From positions 186,001-250,000 of the forward strand of contig NZ_BONZ01000030.1 of the NCBI RefSeq assembly GCF_016862975.1: DNA of 64,000 bases, read 5' to 3'. Below, piece by piece: positions 27,830 through 38,601 of the stretch (position 1 is the stretch's first letter; each line of letters starts with the position of its first letter). Below the pieces are notes generated by a model. That model made no database searches. It saw nothing but the letters and a program-made list of their open reading frames with translations, and had not been told where the DNA came from. This DNA is from Rugosimonospora africana (GTDB taxonomy: Bacteria; Actinomycetota; Actinomycetes; Mycobacteriales; Micromonosporaceae). A program made the position numbers and the translations under genes.

Positions 27830-28210
27830 ATGCTTACCTGGACAGCTGACGAACTGCGCCGGATCGCCGACGCCGACGAACTGCGCGTCGCCGCCGTCCG
27901 CGGCGACGGCAGCCTGCGCCGGGCGACCACGATCTGGGTCGTCCCGGTCGGCGACGACCTCTATGTCCGCGCCGCCCACGGCCCCACCTCCGTTTGGTAC
28001 CGCGGCACCCGAGCCCGGCGCGAGGGGCACATCCAGGCCGGCGGCGTCGATCGCGACGTCACGTTCACCGACGTGCCCGATGACGATCCGGTCAACGAGC
28101 GGATCGATGACGTCTACCGAAGCAAGTACCGCCGCTACGACGCGAGCTACGTCGACATGATGCTCGCCCCGGACGCCCGGGCCGCTACCCTCAGGCTCAC
28201 TCCCCGCTGA
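27830..28210 (+). CDS. DUF2255 family protein
   Basis: 126 residues, cytoplasmic. It has the DUF2255 pattern: WTADELRRIADADELRVAAV at the start, TTIWVVPVGDDLYVRAAHGP in the middle, then GVDRDVTFTDV. The fold resembles split-barrel flavin-binding proteins, but no cofactor or activity is established. GAGGGGAAA lies just upstream of ATG 27830. It appears monocistronic. The 216 bp before the P450 gene shows no further feature. Confidence 0.85.
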   Translation: MLTWTADELRRIADADELRVAAVRGDGSLRRATTIWVVPVGDDLYVRAAHGPTSVWYRGTRARREGHIQAGGVDRDVTFTDVPDDDPVNERIDDVYRSKYRRYDASYVDMMLAPDARAATLRLTPR

Positions 28211-28427
28211 ACCTGTCCGAAACTCGCGTCCGGTCCTCAAGGGGCAACCGGTCGACCGCCTCCGGTCTGTGCCCACGGCCCGCCAGCCTGCTGCCCGTCG
28301 CCCGGTTTCCGGCGTCGCGTGAGCCTCGATCCAAGGACCGCCGGGGAGAGTTCTGGTCTCCGGTGCGGGTAAGGCGCGCCATCGGGGGTACGTCCGCGTC
28401 AGATCGGGACAGGGCGGAAGACGTGGG

Positions 28428-29765
28428 ATGAACGACTCAGGGGACCGGCTGGCGGGAGAGGGACGGATCCGGTGCGCGTCGCTGCCGGAGTCGTTGAAGG
28501 TCGCCGGGATCGTGCTGGTACCGCTGATGATGCAGGGCGTCCTCCAACGCCGGCCGTGGGCCGTGTCGCTGCTCGCGCGGCTGGACGTGGACCGCTGGGG
28601 GAATCGGGTACTGCGACGGCTGCGCCGCCGCCACGGCGGCTCTTCGGTGCTGGTCAATCTGCTCGGCCGCCGGATGGTGGTGCTGCTGTCACCGGGCGAC
28701 GTCCACCGGGTGCTGGAGGGATCCCCTCAGCCGTTCACGCTCGACAACCGGGAGAAGCACGCGAGCCTGTCCCAATTCGAGCCGCACGGCGTGCTGATCT
28801 CCACCGGTCCGGTGCGGGAGGCGCGGCGTGCCTACAACGAAGAGATCCTGGACACGGCGCACCCGGTGCACCGACTGGGGGAGACGATCGGCGCAGTGGT
28901 CCGGGAGGAAGCCGGCGTACTGCTGGGCAACGCGCGAGCCGCGGGCGGCGTGGTCACCTGGCCACTGTTCGCCGAGAGTTTCTGGAGGACCGTCCGACGG
29001 GTGGTTCTCGGCGACGCCGCCCGCGATGACGTGGAGGTGACCGGCGAGCTGAGCCGGTTACGCGCCGACGCGAACTGGTCGTACCTGCGCCGGCCCCGGC
29101 CGCGGGTGCGGGAGGCCATGATGAGGCGGATCCGTACGTACGTGGGCCAGGGGCAGGCGGGCTGCCTTGCCGCGCTGGTGGCCGCCACACCAGCGGGACC
29201 GGACGTCGACCCGGTCGGTCAGATGACCCAGTGGCTGTTCGCCTTCGACGGTGCCGGCACCGCGTCATTCCGGCTCATGGCGCTGCTGGCCACGCACCCC
29301 GAGCAGGAGCGGCGAGCGGACGCCGACCGGACCGGGCAACTGGACTACCTACGGGCCTGTGTGCTGGACTGCCTGCGACTGTGGCCGACCACGCTGGTCG
29401 TGCTGCGCGACGGTACCGAGCCGATCCGCTGGGGTACGGTCACCGTGCCGGCGGGTACCGCCTTCGCCGCGCCCAGCTCCTTCCTCCACCGCGACGAGGA
29501 GCTTCTGCCGTACGCGCACAGGTTCGCGCCGGAGATCTGGCTCGACGGTACGGCCGACGACAACTGGTCCCTGATCCCGTTCAGCGGCGGTCCCGGCGTC
29601 TGCCCGGGCCGCAACCTGGTGCTGCTGGTCACCAGCGTCCTGCTCGCCGAACTGCGCCGCGAGCACCGGTTCACGCTCCGGTCCCGGCCCGCGCTCACGC
29701 CACAGCGGCCGCTGCCCTACATGCTGAACCACGGCGCGATCCGGCTCGGACTGGCTCCGCGCTGA
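28428..29765 (+). CDS. Cytochrome P450
   Basis: 445 residues. Heme-thiolate loop FSGGPGVCPGRN with Cys392; I-helix FAFDGAGTASF at 271-281; meander-side APEIW. A soluble monooxygenase fed electrons by ferredoxin, oxidising an unknown substrate. The K-helix motif, normally ExxR, reads D314-C-L-R317 (LDCLRLWPTT), a conservative change at a nearly invariant position. The N-terminus (ESLKVAGIVLVPLMMQGVLQ) is mildly hydrophobic but not a clear anchor. GGAAG precedes ATG 28428 at a rather long spacing. No ferredoxin gene is adjacent, and the following iorA-like gene is 288 bp away with its own promoter-like region. Confidence 0.92.
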   Translation: MNDSGDRLAGEGRIRCASLPESLKVAGIVLVPLMMQGVLQRRPWAVSLLARLDVDRWGNRVLRRLRRRHGGSSVLVNLLGRRMVVLLSPGDVHRVLEGSPQPFTLDNREKHASLSQFEPHGVLISTGPVREARRAYNEEILDTAHPVHRLGETIGAVVREEAGVLLGNARAAGGVVTWPLFAESFWRTVRRVVLGDAARDDVEVTGELSRLRADANWSYLRRPRPRVREAMMRRIRTYVGQGQAGCLAALVAATPAGPDVDPVGQMTQWLFAFDGAGTASFRLMALLATHPEQERRADADRTGQLDYLRACVLDCLRLWPTTLVVLRDGTEPIRWGTVTVPAGTAFAAPSSFLHRDEELLPYAHRFAPEIWLDGTADDNWSLIPFSGGPGVCPGRNLVLLVTSVLLAELRREHRFTLRSRPALTPQRPLPYMLNHGAIRLGLAPR

Positions 29766-29781
29766 CGGCGAGAGGTCCGTT

Positions 29782-29812
29782 ACCGGGCCGCGAAGGCCAC
29801 GCTCGGCCCGGT
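29782..29812 (+). terminator. Possible terminator after P450
   Basis: A 9-bp perfect stem (ACCGGGCCG / CGGCCCGGT) with a 13-nt loop starts 17 bp after the P450 stop. Weaker than the other hairpins in the window. Confidence 0.5.
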
Positions 29813-29831
29813 CCGGCCATGCGCCGAGCCG

Positions 29832-29905
29832 TTTCTATAGGCGATCGGTTATCGTCACGGAAAGTCACGTATTGAAACATGTTGATAAAGATGGTCCCAT
29901 CGATT
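29832..29905 (+). promoter_or_regulatory. AT-rich candidate promoter region for iorAB-like operon
   Basis: This is one of the most AT-rich stretches in the window. It contains a GTCACG-GAAA-GTCACG direct repeat (about 29854-29869) followed by TTGAAACATGTTGATAAAG. It is a plausible promoter/operator for the molybdenum hydroxylase genes, whose start is 150 bp further on. I could not assign -35 and -10 boxes with confidence. Confidence 0.4.
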
Positions 29906-30053
29906 GAACGAGGGCGGCGGAGCGCGCGTGCTCCACCATCGGAGCCAGCCGATCGAGGGGGTGGGCGTACGAGAGTTTGACGATCGCGCTGTGGGACCAC
30001 GCCGGTCCCGCCGAACGCAGGCCGACCAATCGCGCTCCCGACGGAGGTTGTTC

Positions 30054-30557
30054 GTGGCAATCGAGCTGTTCGTCAATGGCAAGAAAGAGGAGATCACTTC
30101 ATCACCCGACACACCGCTGATCTACGTCCTGCGCGGAGAGCTCGGCTTGCGGGGACCGAAATTCGGCTGCGGCCTGGAACAGTGCGGTTCCTGCTCGGTG
30201 CTGGCAAACAACTCGGCGAGGCGCTCCTGCGTGAAGCCAGTTTCGGATTTCGAGGGGCAGGACATCACGACGGTGGAGGGGCTGCCCGCGCTCTGGGCGA
30301 AGGCCAAGAAGGTCCGGCACGTGGACCTCCACCCCATCCAGCAGGCATGGATCGAAGAGCAGGTACCGCAGTGCGGCTACTGCCAGAACGGGATGATGAT
30401 CACGGCCGCCAACCTGCTCGCCAGCAATCCCAACCCCTCGGTCAGCGAGATCATGACGGCGTTCAGCACCTCGGGCCCCTCGCCCCACCTGTGCCGGTGC
30501 GGAACCTACGACGCGATCATCAAGGCGGTACAGCGCGCCGCCCAGCTGATGGCCTGA
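30054..30557 (+). CDS. [2Fe-2S] small subunit of molybdenum hydroxylase (IorA-like)
   Basis: 167 residues. The GTG at 30054 is preceded by CGGAGG at 6 nt. The N-terminal plant-type ferredoxin domain has FGCGLEQCGSC plus a fourth Cys in RRSC. The C-terminal all-helical domain has QCGYCQNGM and HLCRCGTYD, giving the two [2Fe-2S] clusters of the xanthine-oxidase family. It shuttles electrons from the molybdenum site of the partner encoded 10 bp downstream. Length and motifs fit the isoquinoline 1-oxidoreductase/aldehyde-dehydrogenase small subunit. It has no signal peptide and would be exported in complex with the Tat-tagged large subunit. Confidence 0.93.
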   Translation: MAIELFVNGKKEEITSSPDTPLIYVLRGELGLRGPKFGCGLEQCGSCSVLANNSARRSCVKPVSDFEGQDITTVEGLPALWAKAKKVRHVDLHPIQQAWIEEQVPQCGYCQNGMMITAANLLASNPNPSVSEIMTAFSTSGPSPHLCRCGTYDAIIKAVQRAAQLMA

Positions 30558-30567
30558 GGAGCCGAGG

Positions 30568-32832
30568 ATGACAATCCAGGAAGAAGCGGGAACGATCAGC
30601 CGGCGCGGCCTCCTCAGGGCGGGAGGTGCCCTGGTCGTGATGTCGGCCGCGGTGCCGGTGGCGCTCCGGACCTCGGTCGCGGAGGCGGCGGCGACAGGCA
30701 TGCCCTTCCCCACCCCCGTCCTCACCGACCTCTCCACGTGGCTGACGGTGCACACGAGCGGCAACGTCACCTGGCGCACCGGGCACGTCGAGCTGGGTCA
30801 GGGAAACCGGACCGCCCTCGCGCAGATGGTGGCCGAAGAGCTCGACGTCGCGTTCGAGAAGGTCACACTGGTCATGGGCAACACCAACGTCACTCCGGAT
30901 CAGGGGGTCACGGCCGCCAGCAGCACGATCGCCAGGGCGGGTGTGCAGGCCCGCCTGATCGCCGCCGAAGCCAGGGCAACGCTGCTCTCGATGGCCTCCA
31001 AGCGGCTGCGCGCTCCGGTGACCGAACTCTCTGTGAAGAACGGTGTGGTCCACCACGGCCGGAGGAAGGTGAGCTACGGCCAGCTCGTCCACGGCAAGGC
31101 GCTCACCGCGGTGACACCGATCGTGATCAACGGCCAGGGTACGACTGTCGGGGCCACACCCAAGCCATTCAGCGAGTACACCCTGGTCGGCCGGTCAATA
31201 CCCCGCGTCGACGTCGTCGACAAGGTCAGTCAGAAGGCCGCGTTCGTCCATGACATCACGGTTCCCCACATGCTTCACGCCCGCGTCATCCATCCCCGGG
31301 GGATCGGCTCCACCGTGGTGTCAGTGGGCCAACTCCCGGCCGGAAGCAACGCGCAGGTGGTCCAGCTTGGCAACCTGGTCGCGGTGGTCGCGAAGCAGGA
31401 GTGGGACGCGGTCAAGGCGGCGGCCAACCTGCCGGTCACCTGGTCTGACTGGAACGGCCTGCCCAGCACCGAGGACTGGCCGGCGGCCATGCGCGCCACG
31501 CCGGCGAAGGTCGTGACCCATGCCAGCCAGGGCGACTTCGACAGCGCTTTCGCCTCCGCCGCCAGTACCCTGACGGCGACGTACCAGACCCCGTTCGAGA
31601 ACCACGGCATGATCGGACCGAGCTGCGCCGTCGCCGACGTACGCCCCGACGGCAGCGTGACCGTCTGGTCCGCCACCCAGTACCCGCAGGGCCTGCGCAA
31701 CGGCATCGCGCAGATGCTGAACGTCTCCACCGAGCAGGTCGAAGTGCTGTGGGTCGACGGCGCGGGCAGTTACGGGCGCCTCTGCTCCAACTACGACGAC
31801 GCGGCCTCAGAAGCGGTGTTTCTTTCCCGGGAGCTGGGCAAGCCGGTGCGCGTGCAGTGGAGCCGGGCGGACGAGCACATCTGGGAGCCGCACGGCCCGG
31901 GCACTCTCCACGACATGGCAGCCGGATTCGACGAGTCCGGCAACGTCACCGCCTGGAAGCACGACGCGTTCATGGCACCCAACAACGACAGCACCATGCT
32001 CGGGCCCATCCTGGTCGGCGTGCAGGGGTCGAGCACCCGGACTCCGGTCGGGAGTTGGACCGGCCCCGACCTCTATCAGTTCCCGAACCTGCTGGAGCTT
32101 GCGCACCAGATGCCGGAGTTCGGCGCCGCCACCTCGCCGTACCCGTTCGGGCTCCGCACCACCTTCCTGCGCTCACCCGGCCAGCACCAGATAACCTTCG
32201 CGCAGGAGGCATTCGCCGACGAGATCGCGGCCGCGACCGGGCAAGACCCGCTCCAGTTCCGCCTGCAGCACCTCACCGACGCCCGGGCGATCGCCGTCCT
32301 GACAGCGGCGGCGCAGGCAGGCAAGTGGGAGGCGCGGCCCTCGCCCAAGCGGGACGCGAGCACGAGCAACGGCACGGTGACCGGGCAGGGCATCTCGTTC
32401 GTCCTGCGCGACGGCACCTACGCCGCCGCCGTGGTCAAGCTGGAGGTGACCCCCGCGACGGGCAAGGTCCTGCTCACGGAGGTGACCGTGGCCCAGGACC
32501 AGGGCCAGATCATCAACCCGCGGGCCATCGAGCACCAGATCTCCAGCTGTGTCCTCCAGACAGCCAGCAGGGTCCTTCACGAGGAAGTGAAGTTCGACAC
32601 CGCCAACGTCACCACCGTCGACTGGGTGAGCTATCCGCTGCTCCGGATGGATGAGACGCCGACCATCAACACCATCCTCGTCCCCAACCCGCAGATAGCT
32701 CCCAGCGGAGTCGGCGAGCCCGCCGTCAACGTGATGCCGTCCGCCATCTCCAGCGCCATCTTCGACGCCACCGGCGTGCGGCTGCGCACGATGCCGTTCA
32801 CTCAAGAGGTGGTCAAGGCGGCGATGGGCTAG
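30568..32832 (+). CDS. Tat-exported molybdopterin subunit of molybdenum hydroxylase (IorB-like)
   Basis: 754 residues. A twin-Arg signal (SRRGLLRAGGALVVMSAAVP) is followed by the molybdopterin-binding domains of the IorB subgroup: TWRTGHVELGQGNRTALAQM, then GVTAASSTI, YQTPFENHGMIGP, ATQYPQGLR and the C-terminal PSGVGEPAVNVMPSAI containing the presumed catalytic Glu. It would hydroxylate an N-heterocycle or oxidise an aldehyde outside the membrane; the substrate is not deducible. No membrane cytochrome subunit or XdhC/MobA maturation gene lies nearby, so the electron acceptor is unknown. Operon with the small subunit; GAGG ribosome site. Confidence 0.92.
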   Translation: MTIQEEAGTISRRGLLRAGGALVVMSAAVPVALRTSVAEAAATGMPFPTPVLTDLSTWLTVHTSGNVTWRTGHVELGQGNRTALAQMVAEELDVAFEKVTLVMGNTNVTPDQGVTAASSTIARAGVQARLIAAEARATLLSMASKRLRAPVTELSVKNGVVHHGRRKVSYGQLVHGKALTAVTPIVINGQGTTVGATPKPFSEYTLVGRSIPRVDVVDKVSQKAAFVHDITVPHMLHARVIHPRGIGSTVVSVGQLPAGSNAQVVQLGNLVAVVAKQEWDAVKAAANLPVTWSDWNGLPSTEDWPAAMRATPAKVVTHASQGDFDSAFASAASTLTATYQTPFENHGMIGPSCAVADVRPDGSVTVWSATQYPQGLRNGIAQMLNVSTEQVEVLWVDGAGSYGRLCSNYDDAASEAVFLSRELGKPVRVQWSRADEHIWEPHGPGTLHDMAAGFDESGNVTAWKHDAFMAPNNDSTMLGPILVGVQGSSTRTPVGSWTGPDLYQFPNLLELAHQMPEFGAATSPYPFGLRTTFLRSPGQHQITFAQEAFADEIAAATGQDPLQFRLQHLTDARAIAVLTAAAQAGKWEARPSPKRDASTSNGTVTGQGISFVLRDGTYAAAVVKLEVTPATGKVLLTEVTVAQDQGQIINPRAIEHQISSCVLQTASRVLHEEVKFDTANVTTVDWVSYPLLRMDETPTINTILVPNPQIAPSGVGEPAVNVMPSAISSAIFDATGVRLRTMPFTQEVVKAAMG

Positions 32833-32840
32833 CATGCCCA

Positions 32841-32875
32841 CCCACCACGGCGGCGGGGCACGCCGCCGTGGTGGG
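32841..32875. terminator. Hairpin terminator between iorB-like and SDR genes
   Basis: A perfect 14-bp stem (CCCACCACGGCGGC at 32841-32854; its complement at 32862-32875) with a 7-nt loop lies between convergent genes. Confidence 0.85.
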
Positions 32876-32883
32876 TCGTGCCT

Positions 32884-33609
32884 TCAGGAAGCGGCAGGCT
32901 CCGCGTCGAGCAGTGCCGCGTTCTCGCGTTCGAGCGCCTTGGCTACCCCGCCGCGCCAGCCTTCCGCGACGGACTCCGAAAAGGGATCCGGGAAGATGTC
33001 CTCCTCGCCCTTCTCCACCCCGTCGAAGATGGCCCGCGCGACGGCGTCCGGGGCGGCCTTGGGGATGTCGAGCACGCGGGACATGTCCGTGTCGACCGGC
33101 CCGCTCAGCACGGCGTGGACCCGCACCCCCCGCCCGGCCAGCAGCGCGCGCAGCGACTGGGACAGGGAGAACGCGGCCGCCTTCGAGATCGAGTACGCCG
33201 GCATGACCGGCACGGGCGCGATGGCGGCCAGTGACAGAACGTTGACGATCGCCCCCGCCGAACGAGTCAGCAACGGCAGGAGAGACTGGGTCAGCCGGTA
33301 CGTTCCGTACAGATTGACGGCCAACTGCCGTTCCAGGGCGGCCGGGTCGCTGAGGTCTTCGTAGACCGCCAGCCCCGCGTTGTTGACGAGGATGTCGAGT
33401 GACGCGACCCGGCCGGCGGCCGCCTGGATCTGCTCCGTGCTGGTCACGTCGAGGGTCACCGGGATGACCCGCCGGTCCGGATGGGCCAACGGCTGGCGCG
33501 TACCGGCGTATACCCGCTTCGCTCCCCGGCCCAGAGCCTCCTCGACCAACGCCTGCCCGATACCCCGGTTGGCCCCGGTCACCATGATTGTCTTGTCGAC
33601 GATGGACAC
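32884..33609 (-). CDS. Short-chain dehydrogenase/reductase
   Basis: 241 residues. A classical SDR with TGANRGIGQALVEEA, NNAG (DILVNNAGLAVYEDL), catalytic Ser in VLSLAAIAP and YSISK. The short variable loop and lack of C-terminal extension put it near KR-like/cyclopentanol-dehydrogenase-type SDRs; the substrate is unknown. GTG at 33609 has a GAGGAGGAA site. It is divergent from the ECF sigma gene, with a palindromic element between them. Confidence 0.92.
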   Translation of the reverse strand: MSIVDKTIMVTGANRGIGQALVEEALGRGAKRVYAGTRQPLAHPDRRVIPVTLDVTSTEQIQAAAGRVASLDILVNNAGLAVYEDLSDPAALERQLAVNLYGTYRLTQSLLPLLTRSAGAIVNVLSLAAIAPVPVMPAYSISKAAAFSLSQSLRALLAGRGVRVHAVLSGPVDTDMSRVLDIPKAAPDAVARAIFDGVEKGEEDIFPDPFSESVAEGWRGGVAKALERENAALLDAEPAAS

Positions 33610-33687
33610 GTTTCCTCCTCGCGTTGCGGCCGGCCCGGTACTCCGGCCGGCTGAGCCGTCGGAGATGCGGACGCCGCCGGGGCGCGA

Positions 33688-33714
33688 AATTGGTCGTGCG
33701 GTAAGCGACCAGTT
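33688..33714. promoter_or_regulatory. Inverted repeat between SDR and ECF sigma genes
   Basis: AATTGGTCG and CGACCAGTT (8 of 9 positions pair) are separated by 9 nt, in the 167-bp divergent gap. Size and symmetry suit a TetR- or MarR-type operator, though no such regulator gene is adjacent. Confidence 0.45.
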
Positions 33715-33776
33715 AGCGTCCTGTCCGGCGTCTGTACCGCTGACACCACAGCGGGTGGGGGAGAGGTGACGCGAGA

Positions 33777-34790
33777 GTGGGAACGGCGACCGCCGACCTG
33801 ATCAGCAGGGCCCGAGCAGGGGACGGCGACGCGTTCCGGGCGCTGACCGAGCCGTACCGTCGCGAACTGCACGTGCACTGCTACCGGATGCTCGGATCGT
33901 TCCAGGACGCGGAGGACGCACTCCAGGACACGCTCCTGTCCGCGTGGCGGGGCATCGCGGCCTATGAAGGGCGCGCCTCGGTCCGCACCTGGCTGTACCG
34001 GATCGCCACCAACCAGTGCCTCGACGCGCTCCGCTCGGCGAGCCGGCGTCCGGCCGTGCCATGGGACATCCCCGACGTCGAACCGCCCGAACCGAGCCGG
34101 CTCGGGGAGGTTGTCTGGCTCGAACCCTTCCCCGACACGCTCCTGGACGGCGCGGTCAGCGTGCCGCTCGGCCCCGAAGCCCGGTACGAGCAGACCGAAG
34201 CCATCTCGCTGGCCTTCGTGACCGCGCTTCAGGTCCTGCCGAGCCGCCAGCTTGCCGTGCTCATCCTGCGCGACGTACTCGGCTATCACGCCAACGAGGT
34301 CGCGGACATGCTCGACACCACCGTCGACACGGTCACCAGCGCGCTCAAACGGGCGCGTGCCGGGCTGCAGCGCCAGTTGCCGCCGACCGGCGATCGCGAA
34401 CCGCCGCCCGCTGCCGGCTCGTCCGCCGAGCAGGCGCTCGTGGCGAAGTTCGTCCGCGCGTACGCGTCCGGCGACATCGACGCCCTCGTCGCCCTGCTGA
34501 CCGACGACATCTACGTCTCCATGCCGCCGATCCCCCTCGAATACCGGGGCCGCGCCGACGTCGCCCGGTTCTACGCCACCATCCTCCGCCGGGACTGGAC
34601 CTACGAGTTCGTACCGACACGTGCGAACGGGCAGCCTGCGCTCGCCACCTACCTCCGCGCTCCGACCGGCATCCGGCACGGAATCGGCCTCGTCGTCCTC
34701 ACGCTGCGCGGCGACCGAATCTCCGCCATCACCCGCTTCGATACGAGCGTGCTCGCGTGGTTCGGGATGCCACGCTCGCTCCCGGGCTGA
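33777..34790 (+). CDS. ECF sigma factor with C-terminal SnoaL-like domain
   Basis: 337 residues. Region 2 (FRALTEPYRRELHVHCYRML ... DAEDALQDTLLSAWRG) and region 4 (LPSRQLAVLILRDVLGYHAN, then TVDTVTSALKRARAGLQ) identify an ECF sigma factor. The last ~130 residues (from AEQALVAKFVRAYASGDIDA) form a SnoaL/NTF2-like domain which in such factors replaces a separate anti-sigma factor. The arrangement matches the actinobacterial TIGR02960/SigG-like group. GTG at 33777 lies behind a G/A-rich site. The DUF3995 gene downstream is probably in a separate unit. Confidence 0.9.
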   Translation: MGTATADLISRARAGDGDAFRALTEPYRRELHVHCYRMLGSFQDAEDALQDTLLSAWRGIAAYEGRASVRTWLYRIATNQCLDALRSASRRPAVPWDIPDVEPPEPSRLGEVVWLEPFPDTLLDGAVSVPLGPEARYEQTEAISLAFVTALQVLPSRQLAVLILRDVLGYHANEVADMLDTTVDTVTSALKRARAGLQRQLPPTGDREPPPAAGSSAEQALVAKFVRAYASGDIDALVALLTDDIYVSMPPIPLEYRGRADVARFYATILRRDWTYEFVPTRANGQPALATYLRAPTGIRHGIGLVVLTLRGDRISAITRFDTSVLAWFGMPRSLPG

Positions 34791-34918
34791 AACCCGACTT
34801 TGCCGTCTTTCCCGCCGTCCTCAGCCTTCCCTCAGCGGCCATGGCTGAGTCTGTTGTGGATGGTGCTGTCACCCGACTGCTCGCGCCACGCCCGACGTCC
34901 CTTGGAGGAAGCGGTCTG

Positions 34919-35596
34919 ATGGTTGCCGAAAGGACGCACGACGAGGCAGCCCCCGCCCGACTCTCCCGATCGCTGCGGTCCAGCGCACTGGCCGCGTTGG
35001 CCTGGGTCATCGTCTTCATCGGCTTCCACGTCTACTGGTACCTGGGCGGCACCTTCGGCTTCGGGGACAGCGGCACCACGGTTCCCCACAGGCATTCCTT
35101 CGTCGCCCGGGCGTTCGGAGCGATCGTGATCGCGATGTTCGTCGTCGGTACGGTGCTGCCGTTCGCGCTGTTTCAGCGGTGGGGAAGCAGGGTTCCCCGC
35201 TGGATGCTGCACACGGCGGTCTGGACGGGCGGCGTCCTGCTCGCGGTGCGTGGGGCGGCGGGGCTGCTCGACACGGCACTGCGAGAGACGGGTCTCTCCG
35301 GGGGTGGGCTGACCGGGATGTCGTACGAGCAGGTCACGGGTGACGCGAACCCGAGCGCGTACACGGTGCTGTCCGGCTCGGCGATCGACGCGTACTTCTT
35401 CCTCGGCGGGGTGCTGTTCGGCTGGGCGGCACTGTGCTTCTGGCGTGTCGAGCGGGCCCGCCGTCTCACCCGGCCCGCCGGCCGGCCGGCCGATCCTCAG
35501 CTGCTGGCGTTGGGGCCCCACGCGTGCCATGAGGTGATGTCCACCAGCGCTGTCGTGCGCGGCCGCTCACGGTCGGGGTACGGCTGGTTGATGTAG
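34919..35596 (+). CDS. DUF3995-family membrane protein
   Basis: 225 residues. ATG 34919 follows GGAGGAA. It has four hydrophobic helices: ALAALAWVIVFIGFHVYWYL; ARAFGAIVIAMFVVGTVLPF; WTGGVLLAVRGAAGLL; and AYFFLGGVLFGWAALCFW. The HVYWYLGGTFGFGD signature of DUF3995 is present. Function unknown. The last ~40 residues are a polar tail, and the 3' end overlaps the convergent gene at 35497-35904 by 100 bp, so the true end may be functionally unimportant. Confidence 0.8.
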   Translation: MVAERTHDEAAPARLSRSLRSSALAALAWVIVFIGFHVYWYLGGTFGFGDSGTTVPHRHSFVARAFGAIVIAMFVVGTVLPFALFQRWGSRVPRWMLHTAVWTGGVLLAVRGAAGLLDTALRETGLSGGGLTGMSYEQVTGDANPSAYTVLSGSAIDAYFFLGGVLFGWAALCFWRVERARRLTRPAGRPADPQLLALGPHACHEVMSTSAVVRGRSRSGYGWLM

Positions 35597-35904
35597 TGCT
35601 GGGCGATCCGGTCGATGTCGGCCAGATCGGTATCGTCGCGCAGCTCGGCGACGGTGCCGGTGATGCTCACGTGGGTATGCCAGCCGGCCTCGTCGAGCAC
35701 CGTGATGCTCACCCGGGGATCGTGGCGGAGGTAGTCGAGCCGTTTGCGCCCGGCGTCCATGTTGACCACGATCCGGCCGTCCTCGAACAGATACCAGGTG
35801 GCCACCGACACTGGCTGACCGTCTTGCCGGATCGTCGAGATGACCGCCGGGTTGGGCTTGGCGAGCAGGCGCTGCAGGTGTTCGGGGAGCGGTGGTTTCG
35901 GCAT
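35497..35904 (-). CDS. PPOX-class F420/FMN-dependent oxidoreductase-like protein
   Basis: 135 residues. A split beta-barrel flavin-binding protein: LAKPNPAVISTIRQDGQPVS, TWYLFEDGRIVVNMDAGRKR, YLRHDPRVSITVLD and the C-terminal RTTALVDITSWHAWG. These are hallmarks of the F420-dependent (Rv1155-like) pyridoxamine-phosphate-oxidase fold family in actinobacteria. The substrate is unknown. ATG at 35904 lacks a clear ribosome site. It lies 23 bp downstream of sdhB on the same strand, so readthrough from the sdh operon is possible. Confidence 0.88.
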   Translation of the reverse strand: MPKPPLPEHLQRLLAKPNPAVISTIRQDGQPVSVATWYLFEDGRIVVNMDAGRKRLDYLRHDPRVSITVLDEAGWHTHVSITGTVAELRDDTDLADIDRIAQHYINQPYPDRERPRTTALVDITSWHAWGPNASS

Positions 35905-35927
35905 GCGATCAAGTTTAGTCAGTGTGA

Positions 35928-36667
35928 TCAGCTCTTGCGCAGCGCCTTGCGGTAGTCGCTGTTCAGCCGGCCGATCAGGGTGAGCGGGATGCCCTTCGGG
36001 CAGACCGTCGTGCACTCGCCGGCATTCGTGCAGCCGCCGAAGCCCGCGTCGTCCTGGGCCGCGACCATGTTCAGGACGCGGGCGCCGCGTTCCGGCTGAC
36101 CCTGCGGCAGCAGGCCGAGGTGGCCGACCTTGGCCGCGGTGAACAGCATCGCCGAACCGTTCGGGCAGGCGGCGACGCAGGCGCCGCAACCGATGCAGGT
36201 AGCCGCCTCGAACGCCGCGTCGGCGTCCGGCTTGGGTACCGGCGTCGCGTGCGCGTCGGGGGCCGCGCCGGTCGGGGCGGTGATATAGCCGCCAGCCTGG
36301 ATGATGCGGTCGAACGCGCCCCGGTCCACCACCAGGTCCTTGACGACCGGGAAGGCGGCCGCCCGCCAGGGCTCGACGTCGATCGTGTCGCCGTCGGCGA
36401 AGTGGCGCATGTGTAGCTGGCAGGTGGTGGTGGCGCGTTCGGGGCCGTGCGCGACGCCGTTGATCATCATGCCGCACATGCCGCAGATGCCCTCGCGGCA
36501 GTCGTGGTCGAACGCGATCGGGTCCTCGCCGTCGAGGATGAGCTTCTCGTTGAGGACGTCGAGCATTTCGAGGAAGCTCGCGTCGGGCGAGATGCCCTCG
36601 ACGGCGTAGGTGACCATGCGACCCGACTCATCCGGGCCGTGCTGGCGCCAGACGCGCAGCTTGAGGT

Positions 36668-36671
<4 letters not shown>
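35928..36671 (-). CDS. sdhB: Succinate dehydrogenase/fumarate reductase iron-sulfur subunit
   Basis: 247 residues. Passes electrons from the flavoprotein to the membrane quinone site. The N-terminal ferredoxin domain binds [2Fe-2S] ([12 protein letters not shown], with a further Cys in TTTC). The C-terminal domain carries [12 protein letters not shown] and [14 protein letters not shown] for the [4Fe-4S] and [3Fe-4S] clusters. ATG overlaps the stop of the flavoprotein gene (ATGA), so translation is coupled. Last gene of the sdhC-sdhA-sdhB operon. Confidence 0.96.
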
Positions 36672-38599
<1,928 letters not shown>

Positions 38600-38601
38600 G
38601 A

